Source: Oscillospiraceae bacterium
GTDB lineage: Bacteria; Bacillota; Clostridia; Oscillospirales; Oscillospiraceae
Assembly: GCA_029009035.1 (NCBI GenBank)
Contig: JAQXJQ010000071.1
Location: forward strand, 1-20,532
Reading direction: 5' to 3'
DNA: 20,532 nt
Under the pieces are notes generated by a model that was not told where the DNA came from, ran no database searches, and saw only the letters and a list, made by a program, of their open reading frames with translations. The translations under genes were made by a program, and so were the position numbers. This document shows, piece by piece, positions 6,902 to 14,461 of the stretch. How positions within the stretch are numbered: the stretch's first letter is position 1; every line of letters begins with the position of its first letter.

Positions 6902-6932
6902 TTCGCGAGCATAACGCAAGCAACAAAATCAA

Positions 6933-6967
6933 TGCAAGAGGGTGGACCCTGTGTTCACCCTCTTGCA
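6933..6967 (+). other. Intercistronic stem-loop between binding protein and permease genes
   Basis: TGCAAGAGGGTG (6933-6944) pairs perfectly with CACCCTCTTGCA (6956-6967), a 12-bp stem with an 11-base loop, and no T-run follows. Such a structure often stabilises the upstream message or stops part of the polymerases, giving more binding protein than membrane components. Here it probably sets OppA excess; this is inference. Confidence 0.7.
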
Positions 6968-6989
6968 CTAATAAGTGAGAGATCTGATT

Positions 6990-8561
6990 ATGACTAAATA
7001 TTTAATAAATCGAATCATTCGCGCTGTGATCTCCGTCGTCATTGTGGTTGCCATCGTTATGGTCATGATTTACGCTCTGCTGGATCGCAACTTGATCTTC
7101 GCCGCGGATCCGGTCTTTTCCCACCAGGCAAATAACCAGAAGCAGACCTATAAGCTCCGTAAGTGGGAAGAGTATGGTTACCTGGACTATGTTCCCTATG
7201 CCGAGTGGCTGAAGGAGCTGGCCGGTAACGGCGAGATCGACGAGGAAACGCGCGCTGCCGCAGTCGGGTTTGGCCGTACGCCCGAGGCCGACACCGGAGT
7301 GGTGGCGGAATATGTGGAAAAGTTCACCAATTACTATGAGTCCCGCGGCTATAAAGTGGAGCGTCTGAACGCCGTGATGGCCGGACGCCGCGTGGCTGAC
7401 GGCGGACAGCAGCAGCTGTATGCCTACCGGGATATCCCCCTGAGCAACCGTCTGCTCTCCTATTTCGGCAACCTGTTCCAGGTGGACAACATCCATCGTG
7501 TGGACGGCGAGCTTGTGGGCGAGAGAGGCTTGACCTTTACGCTCTATGACCCCCTGTACGGCGGTGAGAAATTCTCTCCTGCCATCATCGGCAACGGTAC
7601 GCAGCACAAGTACCTGCTTTATTTCGACAACCAGTTCCCCTTTATTCATCAGAATTTGCTGACCCTGAATTTGGGTAAGTCCTACTCTGTGAATACCGGT
7701 GTGGATATTTTCCATACCATGACCCGTTCCCAGGGCTCCTATAAGCTGTCCACAGTCCTCTACCCCACGGGTCATGTGGAGCAGAGCGCTGACGACCTGC
7801 ATACTGCCACCTACGCCCCTGATTCCCGTGAAGGCAGTATCCTGTATGAGTCCCGTTTTGTTGACGACTACACCAATGTTCTGACTGTGAACTCCAACAA
7901 GTCCAAGCTGGGCTTCTCCTTCACCATCGGCATCATGTCGGTCATCCTGTCTTACCTGTTGGGTGTGCCCCTGGGTATCCTGATGGCCCGCAAGAAGGAC
8001 AAGCTCATCGACAAGCTGGGCACCATCTACATTGTCTTTATTATTGCGGTCCCCTCTCTGGCCTATATCTTCCTGTTCAAGGCCATCGGCGGTAAGCTCG
8101 GGCTGCCTACCACCTTTGAGATGGACTCCACCAACCGCCTGATGTACGTCCTGCCTGTGATCTCCCTGGCCCTGCCCTCCATCGCCAACCTGATGAAGTG
8201 GCTGCGCCGCTATATGATCGACCAGATGAACTCCGACTATGTCAAGTTCGCCCGGTCCGGCGGTCTGTCCGAGGGTGAGATCTTTACCAAGCACATTCTG
8301 AAGAACGCCGCAATTCCCGTGATCCACGGCATTCCCGGCAGCGTTCTGTTTGCCATGACCGGCGCCATTATCACCGAGCGCGTGTATGTGGTCCCCGGCG
8401 CCGGTAACCTGCTGACCAAGGCCATCAACCAGTACGACAACGGCGTGATCGTGGGCGTGACCCTGTTCTACGCGGTCCTGTCCGTGACCTCCCTGATCCT
8501 GGGCGACGTGCTCATGTCCATGGTGGATCCCCGGATCTCCTTCTCTTCGAAAGCCAGGTGA
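6990..8561 (+). CDS. Peptide ABC transporter permease, OppB/DppB type, with a large extracytoplasmic insertion
   Basis: A 523-residue inner-membrane subunit, against about 300-340 for the family. TM1 is at about residues 8-30. Roughly 275 residues of soluble, charged sequence follow (31-307). TM2 starts near 308 and the remaining segments follow as usual. The cytoplasmic EAA loop that docks the ATPase is at about 416-440 (DYVKFARSGGLSEGEIF, then KHILKN), and the family end LGDVLMSMVDPRI is intact. The insertion keeps traces of the normal TM1-TM2 loop (LSYFGNLFQ; LNLGKSYS) but is much larger. It should lie outside the membrane next to the binding protein. I chose ATG 6990; an in-frame GTG at 6975 is possible. 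The next gene overlaps the stop or follows by five bases. Confidence 0.92.
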   Translation: MTKYLINRIIRAVISVVIVVAIVMVMIYALLDRNLIFAADPVFSHQANNQKQTYKLRKWEEYGYLDYVPYAEWLKELAGNGEIDEETRAAAVGFGRTPEADTGVVAEYVEKFTNYYESRGYKVERLNAVMAGRRVADGGQQQLYAYRDIPLSNRLLSYFGNLFQVDNIHRVDGELVGERGLTFTLYDPLYGGEKFSPAIIGNGTQHKYLLYFDNQFPFIHQNLLTLNLGKSYSVNTGVDIFHTMTRSQGSYKLSTVLYPTGHVEQSADDLHTATYAPDSREGSILYESRFVDDYTNVLTVNSNKSKLGFSFTIGIMSVILSYLLGVPLGILMARKKDKLIDKLGTIYIVFIIAVPSLAYIFLFKAIGGKLGLPTTFEMDSTNRLMYVLPVISLALPSIANLMKWLRRYMIDQMNSDYVKFARSGGLSEGEIFTKHILKNAAIPVIHGIPGSVLFAMTGAIITERVYVVPGAGNLLTKAINQYDNGVIVGVTLFYAVLSVTSLILGDVLMSMVDPRISFSSKAR

Positions 8562-8566
8562 TTGAA

Positions 8567-9544
8567 ATGGAAGATAAGAATATGGATCTGAAAAAATTCA
8601 ATATGACTGACGAAGAGCTGTTTGCCCGTGTGGACAACACGGCGCTGGACTCCGAGAAGATCACCGCCCCCCGTTATTCCTACTGGCACTCCGTGTTCCG
8701 CGTGTTCTTCCGTAAGAAGATCAACATTTTCGTGCTGGCTCTGCTGGCGCTGGTGATTATTTTCGCCTATGTCTACCCCCTGTTCTCCGGCTATGACCGT
8801 TTTGCCAATCTGCTCAACGGCGCCGCCAAGCACCTGACGCCCGGTGCGGCCATGGAGATGTTCGGCAAGAACATCCACTGGATCCTGGGCGCCGGCGCCT
8901 CCGGTGAGTCCACCTTTGACGCCGTGTGGAACGGCGCCCGCATCTCCATCTCCCTGGCCTTCATCTGTGCCGCCATCAACCTGACCGTCGGCGTGGTGGT
9001 GGGCGCTGTCTGGGGCTTCTCCAAGAAGGTGGATCTGGTGATGCAGGAGGTCTACAACATCGTGGGCAACGTGCCCTATATCCTGCTGATCTCCGTGATG
9101 GTCATGATCTTCTCCGCCAGCTTCTGGACCATGGTTCTGGCCATGACCGTCACCGGCTGGCTGAGCATTGCATATTTCATCCGTACTCAGGTTATCATTA
9201 TCCGTGACCGCGAGTACAATCTGGCCTCCCGCTGTCTGGGAACGTCCACGATCCGCATCGCCATGAAGAACATTCTGCCCTTCATGACCTCCGTCATCGT
9301 GACTCTGACTGCCACTGAGATCCCCTCCTATATCTCCTATGAGGTGTTCCTGTCCTATATCGGCATGGGCCTGTCCGAGATGTCCCTCGGTAAGCTGATC
9401 TATGCTGCGGAGAGCGCCATGGTTACCCCCGGCTGGGGCTTCGAGTTCTGGAGCCCCGTGGTGGTCGCCTCCATTATCACTGTGGTGTTGTATGTGGTCG
9501 GCCAGAACCTGGGCGACGCGTCCGACCCCAGAACGCATATGTAA
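8567..9544 (+). CDS. Peptide ABC transporter permease, OppC/DppC type
   Basis: A 325-residue membrane permease that pairs with the OppB-type subunit to form the translocation channel. A cytoplasmic N-terminus of about 50 residues comes first, then TM1 (52-72), an external loop (73-118) and four or five further membrane segments. The ATPase-docking loop is EYNLASRCLGTSTIRIAMKN (216-235) followed by ILP. The end WSPVVVASIITVVLYVVGQN plus LGDASDPR is typical. ATG 8567 has AGGTGA at 8556-8561; a GTG at 8558, overlapping the previous stop, is the alternative start. Length is normal, unlike its partners. The ATPase gene begins 10 bases after the stop. Confidence 0.93.
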   Translation: MEDKNMDLKKFNMTDEELFARVDNTALDSEKITAPRYSYWHSVFRVFFRKKINIFVLALLALVIIFAYVYPLFSGYDRFANLLNGAAKHLTPGAAMEMFGKNIHWILGAGASGESTFDAVWNGARISISLAFICAAINLTVGVVVGAVWGFSKKVDLVMQEVYNIVGNVPYILLISVMVMIFSASFWTMVLAMTVTGWLSIAYFIRTQVIIIRDREYNLASRCLGTSTIRIAMKNILPFMTSVIVTLTATEIPSYISYEVFLSYIGMGLSEMSLGKLIYAAESAMVTPGWGFEFWSPVVVASIITVVLYVVGQNLGDASDPRTHM

Positions 9545-9554
9545 GAGGTGCGCC

Positions 9555-11303
9555 ATGGAAGAGAAAAAAGTATTGCTGTCTGTCAAGGACCTGAAGGTCA
9601 AATTCCGTGTCCGCGGCAGGATCCTGACCGCCATCCGCGGCGTGTCCCTGGATATTTACGAGAACGAGTCCATCGCCATCGTGGGCGAGTCCGGCTCCGG
9701 CAAGTCCGTCTTTACCAAGACCTTCGCCGGTATGCTGGACCAGAACGGCTTCATCAGCGACGGTTCCATCATTTTCAATGACCCCGAGCTGGCCGATACC
9801 ACCGTGCCCATGAAGAGCGCCGACTGGAACCGCGTCAAGAGTGCGCAGCACAAGCTGGATACCTATTCCAAGCTGGAGCTGGGCGCCGCCACCTACCGCA
9901 AGCTGCTGGAGCTGGAGTCTGAGAAGAAGGCCAGAACCGACATCAGCGAGGAGCAGAGCAAGGAAATCGACGACCAGATCGCCGAGCTTACCTTCCAGAA
10001 GGTGGAGGCCATGAACCTCAAGCAGACCATTGACCCCTCCAAGGAAAAGGAGCGCGTTAAGGAGGTCGCCGCCGAGATCTCCGCCTTTGAGAAGCAGATC
10101 AAGGCGCTGGAGGACAGGAAAAAGGCCATCATCAAGGAGCACCATGAGGCTGCCAAGAACGATACCGAGTATCTGAAGCACTACGAGCAGCAGAAGGCCG
10201 AGCTGAAGGCTCAGTATGCCAAGCAGTGCGCCGGCACCGTCTCTCCCGAGGCGCTCAAGCGCAATGAGATCCTGGCCAAGGAGATCTACCTCTCCGTGGG
10301 CCGCTATGGCCTGACCCGCCGTCTCAAGATGATCTCCAAGCTGCTGGAGGCCTTCAAGAAGGCCATGGAGCTGGGCGTGGACCTGAATGACGATGTGCAG
10401 CGCAACGCCGTCTTTGATACCGTCACCTTCCGTGTGCAGTATCTGGACGAGACTGCCGACCGTCTCCACGGCACCTGCATTCTGAACCTGGCCAAGGTCA
10501 ACTACTCCAAGGACTGGAACCAGATCCGGGGCGGCAAGATCGCCACGGTCTTCCAGGACCCCATGACCTCTCTGAACCCCATCATCACCATCGGCAAGCA
10601 GATCACCTCCGTCATTCTGAAGCATCAGAACTGCTCCGAGGCTGAGGCCCGTGCCCGTGCCCTGATCCTGATGAAGAAGGTGGGCATCCCCAACGCCGAG
10701 CACCGCTTTGACGACTATCCCTTCCAGTACTCCGGCGGTATGCGCCAGAGAATTGTCATTGCCATCGCTCTTTCCTGCCAGCCCAAGATCCTCATCTGCG
10801 ACGAGCCCACCACCGCTCTGGACGTGACCATCCAGGCTCAGATCCTCCAGCTGCTGAAGGACCTGCAGAAGGAGTTCAACTACACCATCGTGTTCATCAC
10901 CCATGACCTTGGCGTGGTGGCCAATGTGGCCGACCGTGTGGCCGTGCTGTATGCCGGTCAGATCGTGGAGCTGGGTAAGGTGGACGAGGTCTTCTACGAT
11001 CCCCGCCACCCCTACACCTGGGCGCTGCTGTCCTCTCTGCCCCAGCTGGCGCAGAGAAACACCAAGCTGTACTCCATCTCCGGTACGCCCCCCTCTCTGT
11101 ACAACAAGATCGTGGGCGACCCCTTTGCCCCCAGAAACCCTTACTGCCTCAAGATCGACACCCTGGAGGATCCCCCGATGTTCCAGGTCAGCGAGACCCA
11201 CTTCGCCAAGACCTGGCTGCTTGATCCCCGCGCTCCCAAGATGGAGAAGCCCGAGATCATTCAGGATATCCACGGCAAGCTCATGAGAGCGTTCAATATT
11301 TAA
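9555..11303 (+). CDS. Peptide ABC transporter ATPase, OppD/DppD type, with a long helical insertion in the nucleotide-binding domain
   Basis: The 582-residue cytoplasmic ATPase drives peptide import; usual family length is about 330. Walker A is GESGSGKS (44-51). The Q-loop is VFQDPMTSLNP (332-342), the signature YSGGMRQR (392-399), Walker B KILICDEP (411-418) and the H-loop His450. The oligo-HPY tail DPRHPYTWALLSSLPQ is at 482-497. Between Walker A and the Q-loop, residues about 82-315 are extra: charged, Lys/Glu-rich, with coiled-coil character (for example EEQSKEIDDQIAELTFQKVE). Only one Cys (531) remains in the tail region, where relatives have a four-Cys iron-sulfur motif. The start is ATG 9555 with GAGGTG before it; the frame is open further upstream but overlaps oppC in another frame. 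Confidence 0.93.
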   Translation: MEEKKVLLSVKDLKVKFRVRGRILTAIRGVSLDIYENESIAIVGESGSGKSVFTKTFAGMLDQNGFISDGSIIFNDPELADTTVPMKSADWNRVKSAQHKLDTYSKLELGAATYRKLLELESEKKARTDISEEQSKEIDDQIAELTFQKVEAMNLKQTIDPSKEKERVKEVAAEISAFEKQIKALEDRKKAIIKEHHEAAKNDTEYLKHYEQQKAELKAQYAKQCAGTVSPEALKRNEILAKEIYLSVGRYGLTRRLKMISKLLEAFKKAMELGVDLNDDVQRNAVFDTVTFRVQYLDETADRLHGTCILNLAKVNYSKDWNQIRGGKIATVFQDPMTSLNPIITIGKQITSVILKHQNCSEAEARARALILMKKVGIPNAEHRFDDYPFQYSGGMRQRIVIAIALSCQPKILICDEPTTALDVTIQAQILQLLKDLQKEFNYTIVFITHDLGVVANVADRVAVLYAGQIVELGKVDEVFYDPRHPYTWALLSSLPQLAQRNTKLYSISGTPPSLYNKIVGDPFAPRNPYCLKIDTLEDPPMFQVSETHFAKTWLLDPRAPKMEKPEIIQDIHGKLMRAFNI

Positions 11304-11316
11304 GGAGGATGCGGCT

Positions 11317-12612
11317 GTGAAAAAAGAAAAGCTGAATGCAACGCAGTCCCATCTGCCGGAACATGGCCCCATTGATGAGAACGGCAGAGAGGTTCTGCTG
11401 TCCCTGCACAATGTGGACATCACCTTTGGCAAGGGCGACAATGCGGTGAAGGCCGTCAAGAACGCCTCCTTTGATATTTACAAGGGCGAGACCTTCTCTC
11501 TGGTGGGCGAGTCCGGCTCCGGCAAGACCACCATCGGCCGTGCCGTGATCCGCGTGAACCCCTGTTCCGCCGGCGAGATCCTGTACAAGGGCGTGCGTAT
11601 TTCCGGCAAGATCCCCCGTTCTCTGGACCGCGAGGTCATCCGCAACATCCAGATGGTGTTCCAGGACCCCGCCGCCTCTCTGAACGAGCGTGCCACTGTG
11701 GAATACATCATTTCCGAGGGTCTGTACAACTTCCACCTCTATGAGAACGAGGCAGACCGTATCCACAAGGTGGAGAACATGATTGAGGAGGTCGGTCTGC
11801 TCCCCGAGCATCTGACCCGTTACCCCCACGAGTTCTCCGGCGGTCAGCGCCAGCGTATCGGTCTGGCCCGCGCCCTGGTCATGGAGCCTGAGCTGGTGGT
11901 GGCTGACGAGCCCATCTCCGCCCTGGACGTGTCCATCCGCGCCCAGGTGCTGAACCTGCTGAAGAAGTTCCAGCAGGAGCGGGAGACCACCTATCTGTTC
12001 ATCGCCCACGACCTGTCCATCGTCCGCTTTATCTCCGACCGTATCGCGGTCATCTATAAGGGCGATATCGTGGAGATCGCCGAGGCGGAAGAGCTGTTCG
12101 ACTTCCCCCTGCATCCCTACACCCACTCTCTGATCTCCGCCATCCCCATCCCCGATCCCGTGCTGGAGAAGAACAAGGTGCTCTACACCTATGATCCCTC
12201 CATCCACGACTACAGCGAGGACAAGCCCGAGCTGGTGGATATCGGCCACAATCACTTTGTGTACGGCAACAAGAAGGAGATCGAGGAGTACAAGGCCATC
12301 CGTGAGAAGGGTGAGCGGCTGAAGTCCGTCACCATTCTCGGCCCCGACGATCCCAGACCGGAAAAGCCGGTGGAGGACACCACCGTCAGCAAGGAGATCC
12401 TGGACGCTCCTCTGCATGACACCGGCAGCTTCTGGCTGAGCTTCTTCTCCTTCTTCCTGCCCATTCTGGGCCTCATCGCCGGTGCGATCTTCAAGAGCAA
12501 GAATTACATCCGCAACTTCAAGGCGTGCAAGAAGGGCGCCATTGCCGGCCTCATCACGCTGGCTGTGGTCCTGGTGATCTTTGCGCTGCTGCTGCTGATC
12601 TCGGTGCTTTGA
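11317..12612 (+). CDS. Peptide ABC transporter ATPase, OppF/DppF type, with a C-terminal two-helix membrane tail
   Basis: A 431-residue second ATPase of the importer, forming the heterodimer with the OppD-type protein. Walker A is GESGSGKT (64-71), Q-loop VFQDPAASLN (114-123), signature FSGGQRQR (173-180), Walker B PELVVADEP (191-199), H-loop His231, and HPYTHSLISAIP is at 266-277. The usual GCxFxxRCP tail is replaced by an unfamiliar acidic region (285-370). Two hydrophobic helices then follow, about 371-391 and 408-430, separated by a basic loop (KSKNYIRNFKACKKG). This would tether the ATPase to the membrane. It starts at GTG 11317 with AAGGAGG at 11302-11308, 13 bases after the previous stop. 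Confidence 0.92.
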   Translation: MKKEKLNATQSHLPEHGPIDENGREVLLSLHNVDITFGKGDNAVKAVKNASFDIYKGETFSLVGESGSGKTTIGRAVIRVNPCSAGEILYKGVRISGKIPRSLDREVIRNIQMVFQDPAASLNERATVEYIISEGLYNFHLYENEADRIHKVENMIEEVGLLPEHLTRYPHEFSGGQRQRIGLARALVMEPELVVADEPISALDVSIRAQVLNLLKKFQQERETTYLFIAHDLSIVRFISDRIAVIYKGDIVEIAEAEELFDFPLHPYTHSLISAIPIPDPVLEKNKVLYTYDPSIHDYSEDKPELVDIGHNHFVYGNKKEIEEYKAIREKGERLKSVTILGPDDPRPEKPVEDTTVSKEILDAPLHDTGSFWLSFFSFFLPILGLIAGAIFKSKNYIRNFKACKKGAIAGLITLAVVLVIFALLLLISVL

Positions 12613-12645
12613 TGAGCCACCGGTCCAACGCGGGTTGGAGGTCCT

Positions 12646-13911
12646 ATGAGAAGAACTGCAAGAGATAAACGCCCTCCCGTCAAGCCGGTGGAGCGCATCG
12701 AACTGTCGGAAAAGCACTTCAATGTGCGCCTGGTGGTCGTGGTGGTGCTCCTGGCCATCGGTGCAGCGCTGATCGCCAAAACGGTGATCGGCCTGCTGCG
12801 GGCCGATCCCGGCTGGCAAGTGGTGGAGGTGGACTCCGCCGAGTATGAGAGCAGTGCACCGGAGTTTGTGTTCTACTATCAGGTGGGCAGCTCCGGGGTC
12901 CCGGCGGGCATTGAGTACCGCCAGATCTCCAAGCTGTATACCGAAACGGCGGTGAAGGCCTTCCGTTTGTTCCACCGCAGCGAGCTGTTTGAGGACGAGC
13001 ATAATCTGGCTTACCTCAACCGGCACCCCAATGAGACGGTGGAGGTGCCTCCGGTGCTCTACGACGCCCTTTCCCAAATGGTGGAGGGCGGAAACCGGGC
13101 CATTTATCTGGCGCCGGTGTACGCGGAGTACCAAAACCTGTTCTTCTGCAGCTACGACTACGAGGCGGAGAACTACGATCCCCGTGTGAACGCTGAGACG
13201 GCGGAGTATGTGGCCCAGGTGCTGCGCTTTGCCGGCGACCCGGACATGGTGGACCTGGAGCTTTTGGGCGGCGGAAAGGTCCGCCTGAAGGTGGCCGGGG
13301 AGTATCAGAGGTTTGCCGCTGAGATGGCTGTGGACGCCTATCTGGACTTCTTCTGGCTGAAAAACGCCTTTATCACCGACTATCTGGCGGATGTGATGGA
13401 GGAGAACGGCTACACCCACGGCACCATCTCCAGCTATGACGGCTTCTGCCGGGACCTGGACGACCGGGGAACGGTGTTCAGCTTTGACCTCCGGGACCTG
13501 TCAGATGGGACGGTATATCCCGTGGGCACCATGGAGTATACCGGCTTGAAGAGCGTGGTGGCCTTCCGGACCTACCCGGTGTACGATCTGGATGTGCAGC
13601 ACTACTACCAGTGGGAGAGCGGCGAGCTTCGCCATCCCTATATTGATCCTGCGGATGGCCTTTGCAAGAGCGCCATGAACGATCTTGTGGGCTATTCCGG
13701 GGAGCTTGGCTGTGCACAGACCGCGCTGCGTATGGCGAAGGTCTTTATCGCCGAGGAAGTGGATGAAGATCTCCTCCGGCAGCTTCCTGAGCAGGGTGTG
13801 GAGTATATCTGCTTTACAGACCGCGTCCTCCGCCACAGCGACGGGAACCTCCGGGTGAGCGGACTTTACAACAAAAACGGCGTGCAGTACCGCATGGAAC
13901 TGGCTGCGTAA
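12646..13911 (+). CDS. Membrane-anchored protein resembling a degenerate ApbE (FAD:protein FMN transferase)
   Basis: 421 residues: a short basic cytoplasmic N-terminus, one membrane helix (about 28-50) and a large outside domain. I see an ApbE-like order: LAYLNRHPNETVEVPPVLYD (121-140), like the N-terminal LN...V.P region; EYQRFAAEMAVDAYLDFFWL (219-238), where ApbE has its GGIAKGYAVD motif; and HPYIDPADGLCKSAMNDLVG (330-349), like the HHIIDPxTG motif, followed by a helix where ApbE has its metal-binding Asp/Thr. Key residues look absent, so a flavin-transfer activity is doubtful and the assignment is tentative. It starts at ATG 12646 with GGAGG 4 bases before. It lies 33 bases after the ATPase gene on the same strand and is probably cotranscribed, suggesting a role at the transporter or cell surface. 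Confidence 0.6.
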   Translation: MRRTARDKRPPVKPVERIELSEKHFNVRLVVVVVLLAIGAALIAKTVIGLLRADPGWQVVEVDSAEYESSAPEFVFYYQVGSSGVPAGIEYRQISKLYTETAVKAFRLFHRSELFEDEHNLAYLNRHPNETVEVPPVLYDALSQMVEGGNRAIYLAPVYAEYQNLFFCSYDYEAENYDPRVNAETAEYVAQVLRFAGDPDMVDLELLGGGKVRLKVAGEYQRFAAEMAVDAYLDFFWLKNAFITDYLADVMEENGYTHGTISSYDGFCRDLDDRGTVFSFDLRDLSDGTVYPVGTMEYTGLKSVVAFRTYPVYDLDVQHYYQWESGELRHPYIDPADGLCKSAMNDLVGYSGELGCAQTALRMAKVFIAEEVDEDLLRQLPEQGVEYICFTDRVLRHSDGNLRVSGLYNKNGVQYRMELAA

Positions 13912-13918
13912 CGAACTG

Positions 13919-13951
13919 AAATTGGGAACAGGAGCGCCTGTTCCCAATTTT
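13919..13951. terminator. Terminator after the ApbE-like gene
   Basis: AAATTGGGAACAGG (13919-13932) pairs perfectly with CCTGTTCCCAATTT (13937-13950) around AGCG, followed by T and CTT. This 14-bp stem marks the end of the transporter operon, 7 bases past the stop, and precedes the Nudix gene's ribosome binding site by three bases. No new promoter is visible, so the Nudix-pepF pair may depend on read-through. Confidence 0.85.
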
Positions 13952-13966
13952 CTTAGGGGGAATAGG

Positions 13967-14461
13967 ATGTTCAACAGTACGCTCTGCTATCTGGAGAATG
14001 ACCGGGGAGAATATCTGATGCTCCACCGGGTGAAGAAAGAAAAGGATGTCAACAAGGACAAGTGGATCGGCGTCGGCGGCAAGTTCGAGGGGGAGGAGAG
14101 TCCCGATGAATGCCTGCTGCGGGAGGTAAAGGAGGAGACCGGCCTCACCCTGAAGCGCTGGCGGTTTCGCGGTGTGGTCACCTTCCACACCGACGGCGGC
14201 TGGGAAGGGGAGTTCATGTACCTCTTTACCGCCGATCGCTGGGAGGGGGAACTGGCCTCCGACTGCGTGGAGGGCGATCTGGAGTGGGTGCCCAAAGCAC
14301 AGGTGCCCGATCTTCCCATCTGGGAGGGGGACAAGATCTTCCTCAAGCTGCTGGCGGAAGAACGCCCGCCCTTCCTGCTGACCTTGAGGTATCAAAAGGA
14401 TAACTTGATCCGGGCCGTTCTGGACGGCGTGGATCTGATTGGAGGATCATATGAAATTTAA
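13967..14461 (+). CDS. Nudix hydrolase (MutT/8-oxo-dGTP diphosphatase-like)
   Basis: A 164-residue cytoplasmic enzyme of the Nudix family, which cleaves nucleoside diphosphates linked to another group. The Nudix box GX5EX7REUXEEXGU is complete: G38, E44, R52-E53, E56-E57, G59. The N-terminus (LCYLENDRGEYLMLHRVKKE) and the VGGKFEGEESPDECLLREV stretch are typical of Firmicutes MutT-like 8-oxo-dGTP diphosphatases, which clean the nucleotide pool of oxidised dGTP. Substrate is inferred. AGGGGG at 13955-13960 supports ATG 13967; an earlier in-frame start at 13922 lies inside the terminator stem. The end overlaps the pepF start by 11 bases, so the two are translationally linked. Confidence 0.9.
   Translation: MFNSTLCYLENDRGEYLMLHRVKKEKDVNKDKWIGVGGKFEGEESPDECLLREVKEETGLTLKRWRFRGVVTFHTDGGWEGEFMYLFTADRWEGELASDCVEGDLEWVPKAQVPDLPIWEGDKIFLKLLAEERPPFLLTLRYQKDNLIRAVLDGVDLIGGSYEI

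Noticed and set aside
4598..6919. A 773-codon open frame on the minus strand across the binding-protein gene
   Set aside because: It is the shadow of a strongly biased G+C-rich gene: low-complexity Gly/Val/Gln/His/Leu content, no domains and no ribosome binding site. The plus strand has a clear lipoprotein gene.
9477..13419. Long minus-strand frames of 660 and 708 codons across the ATPase and ApbE-like genes
   Set aside because: Same cause; the repetitive Gly/Leu/Val/Asp/Gln composition mirrors the codon bias of the plus-strand genes, which carry all ABC motifs.
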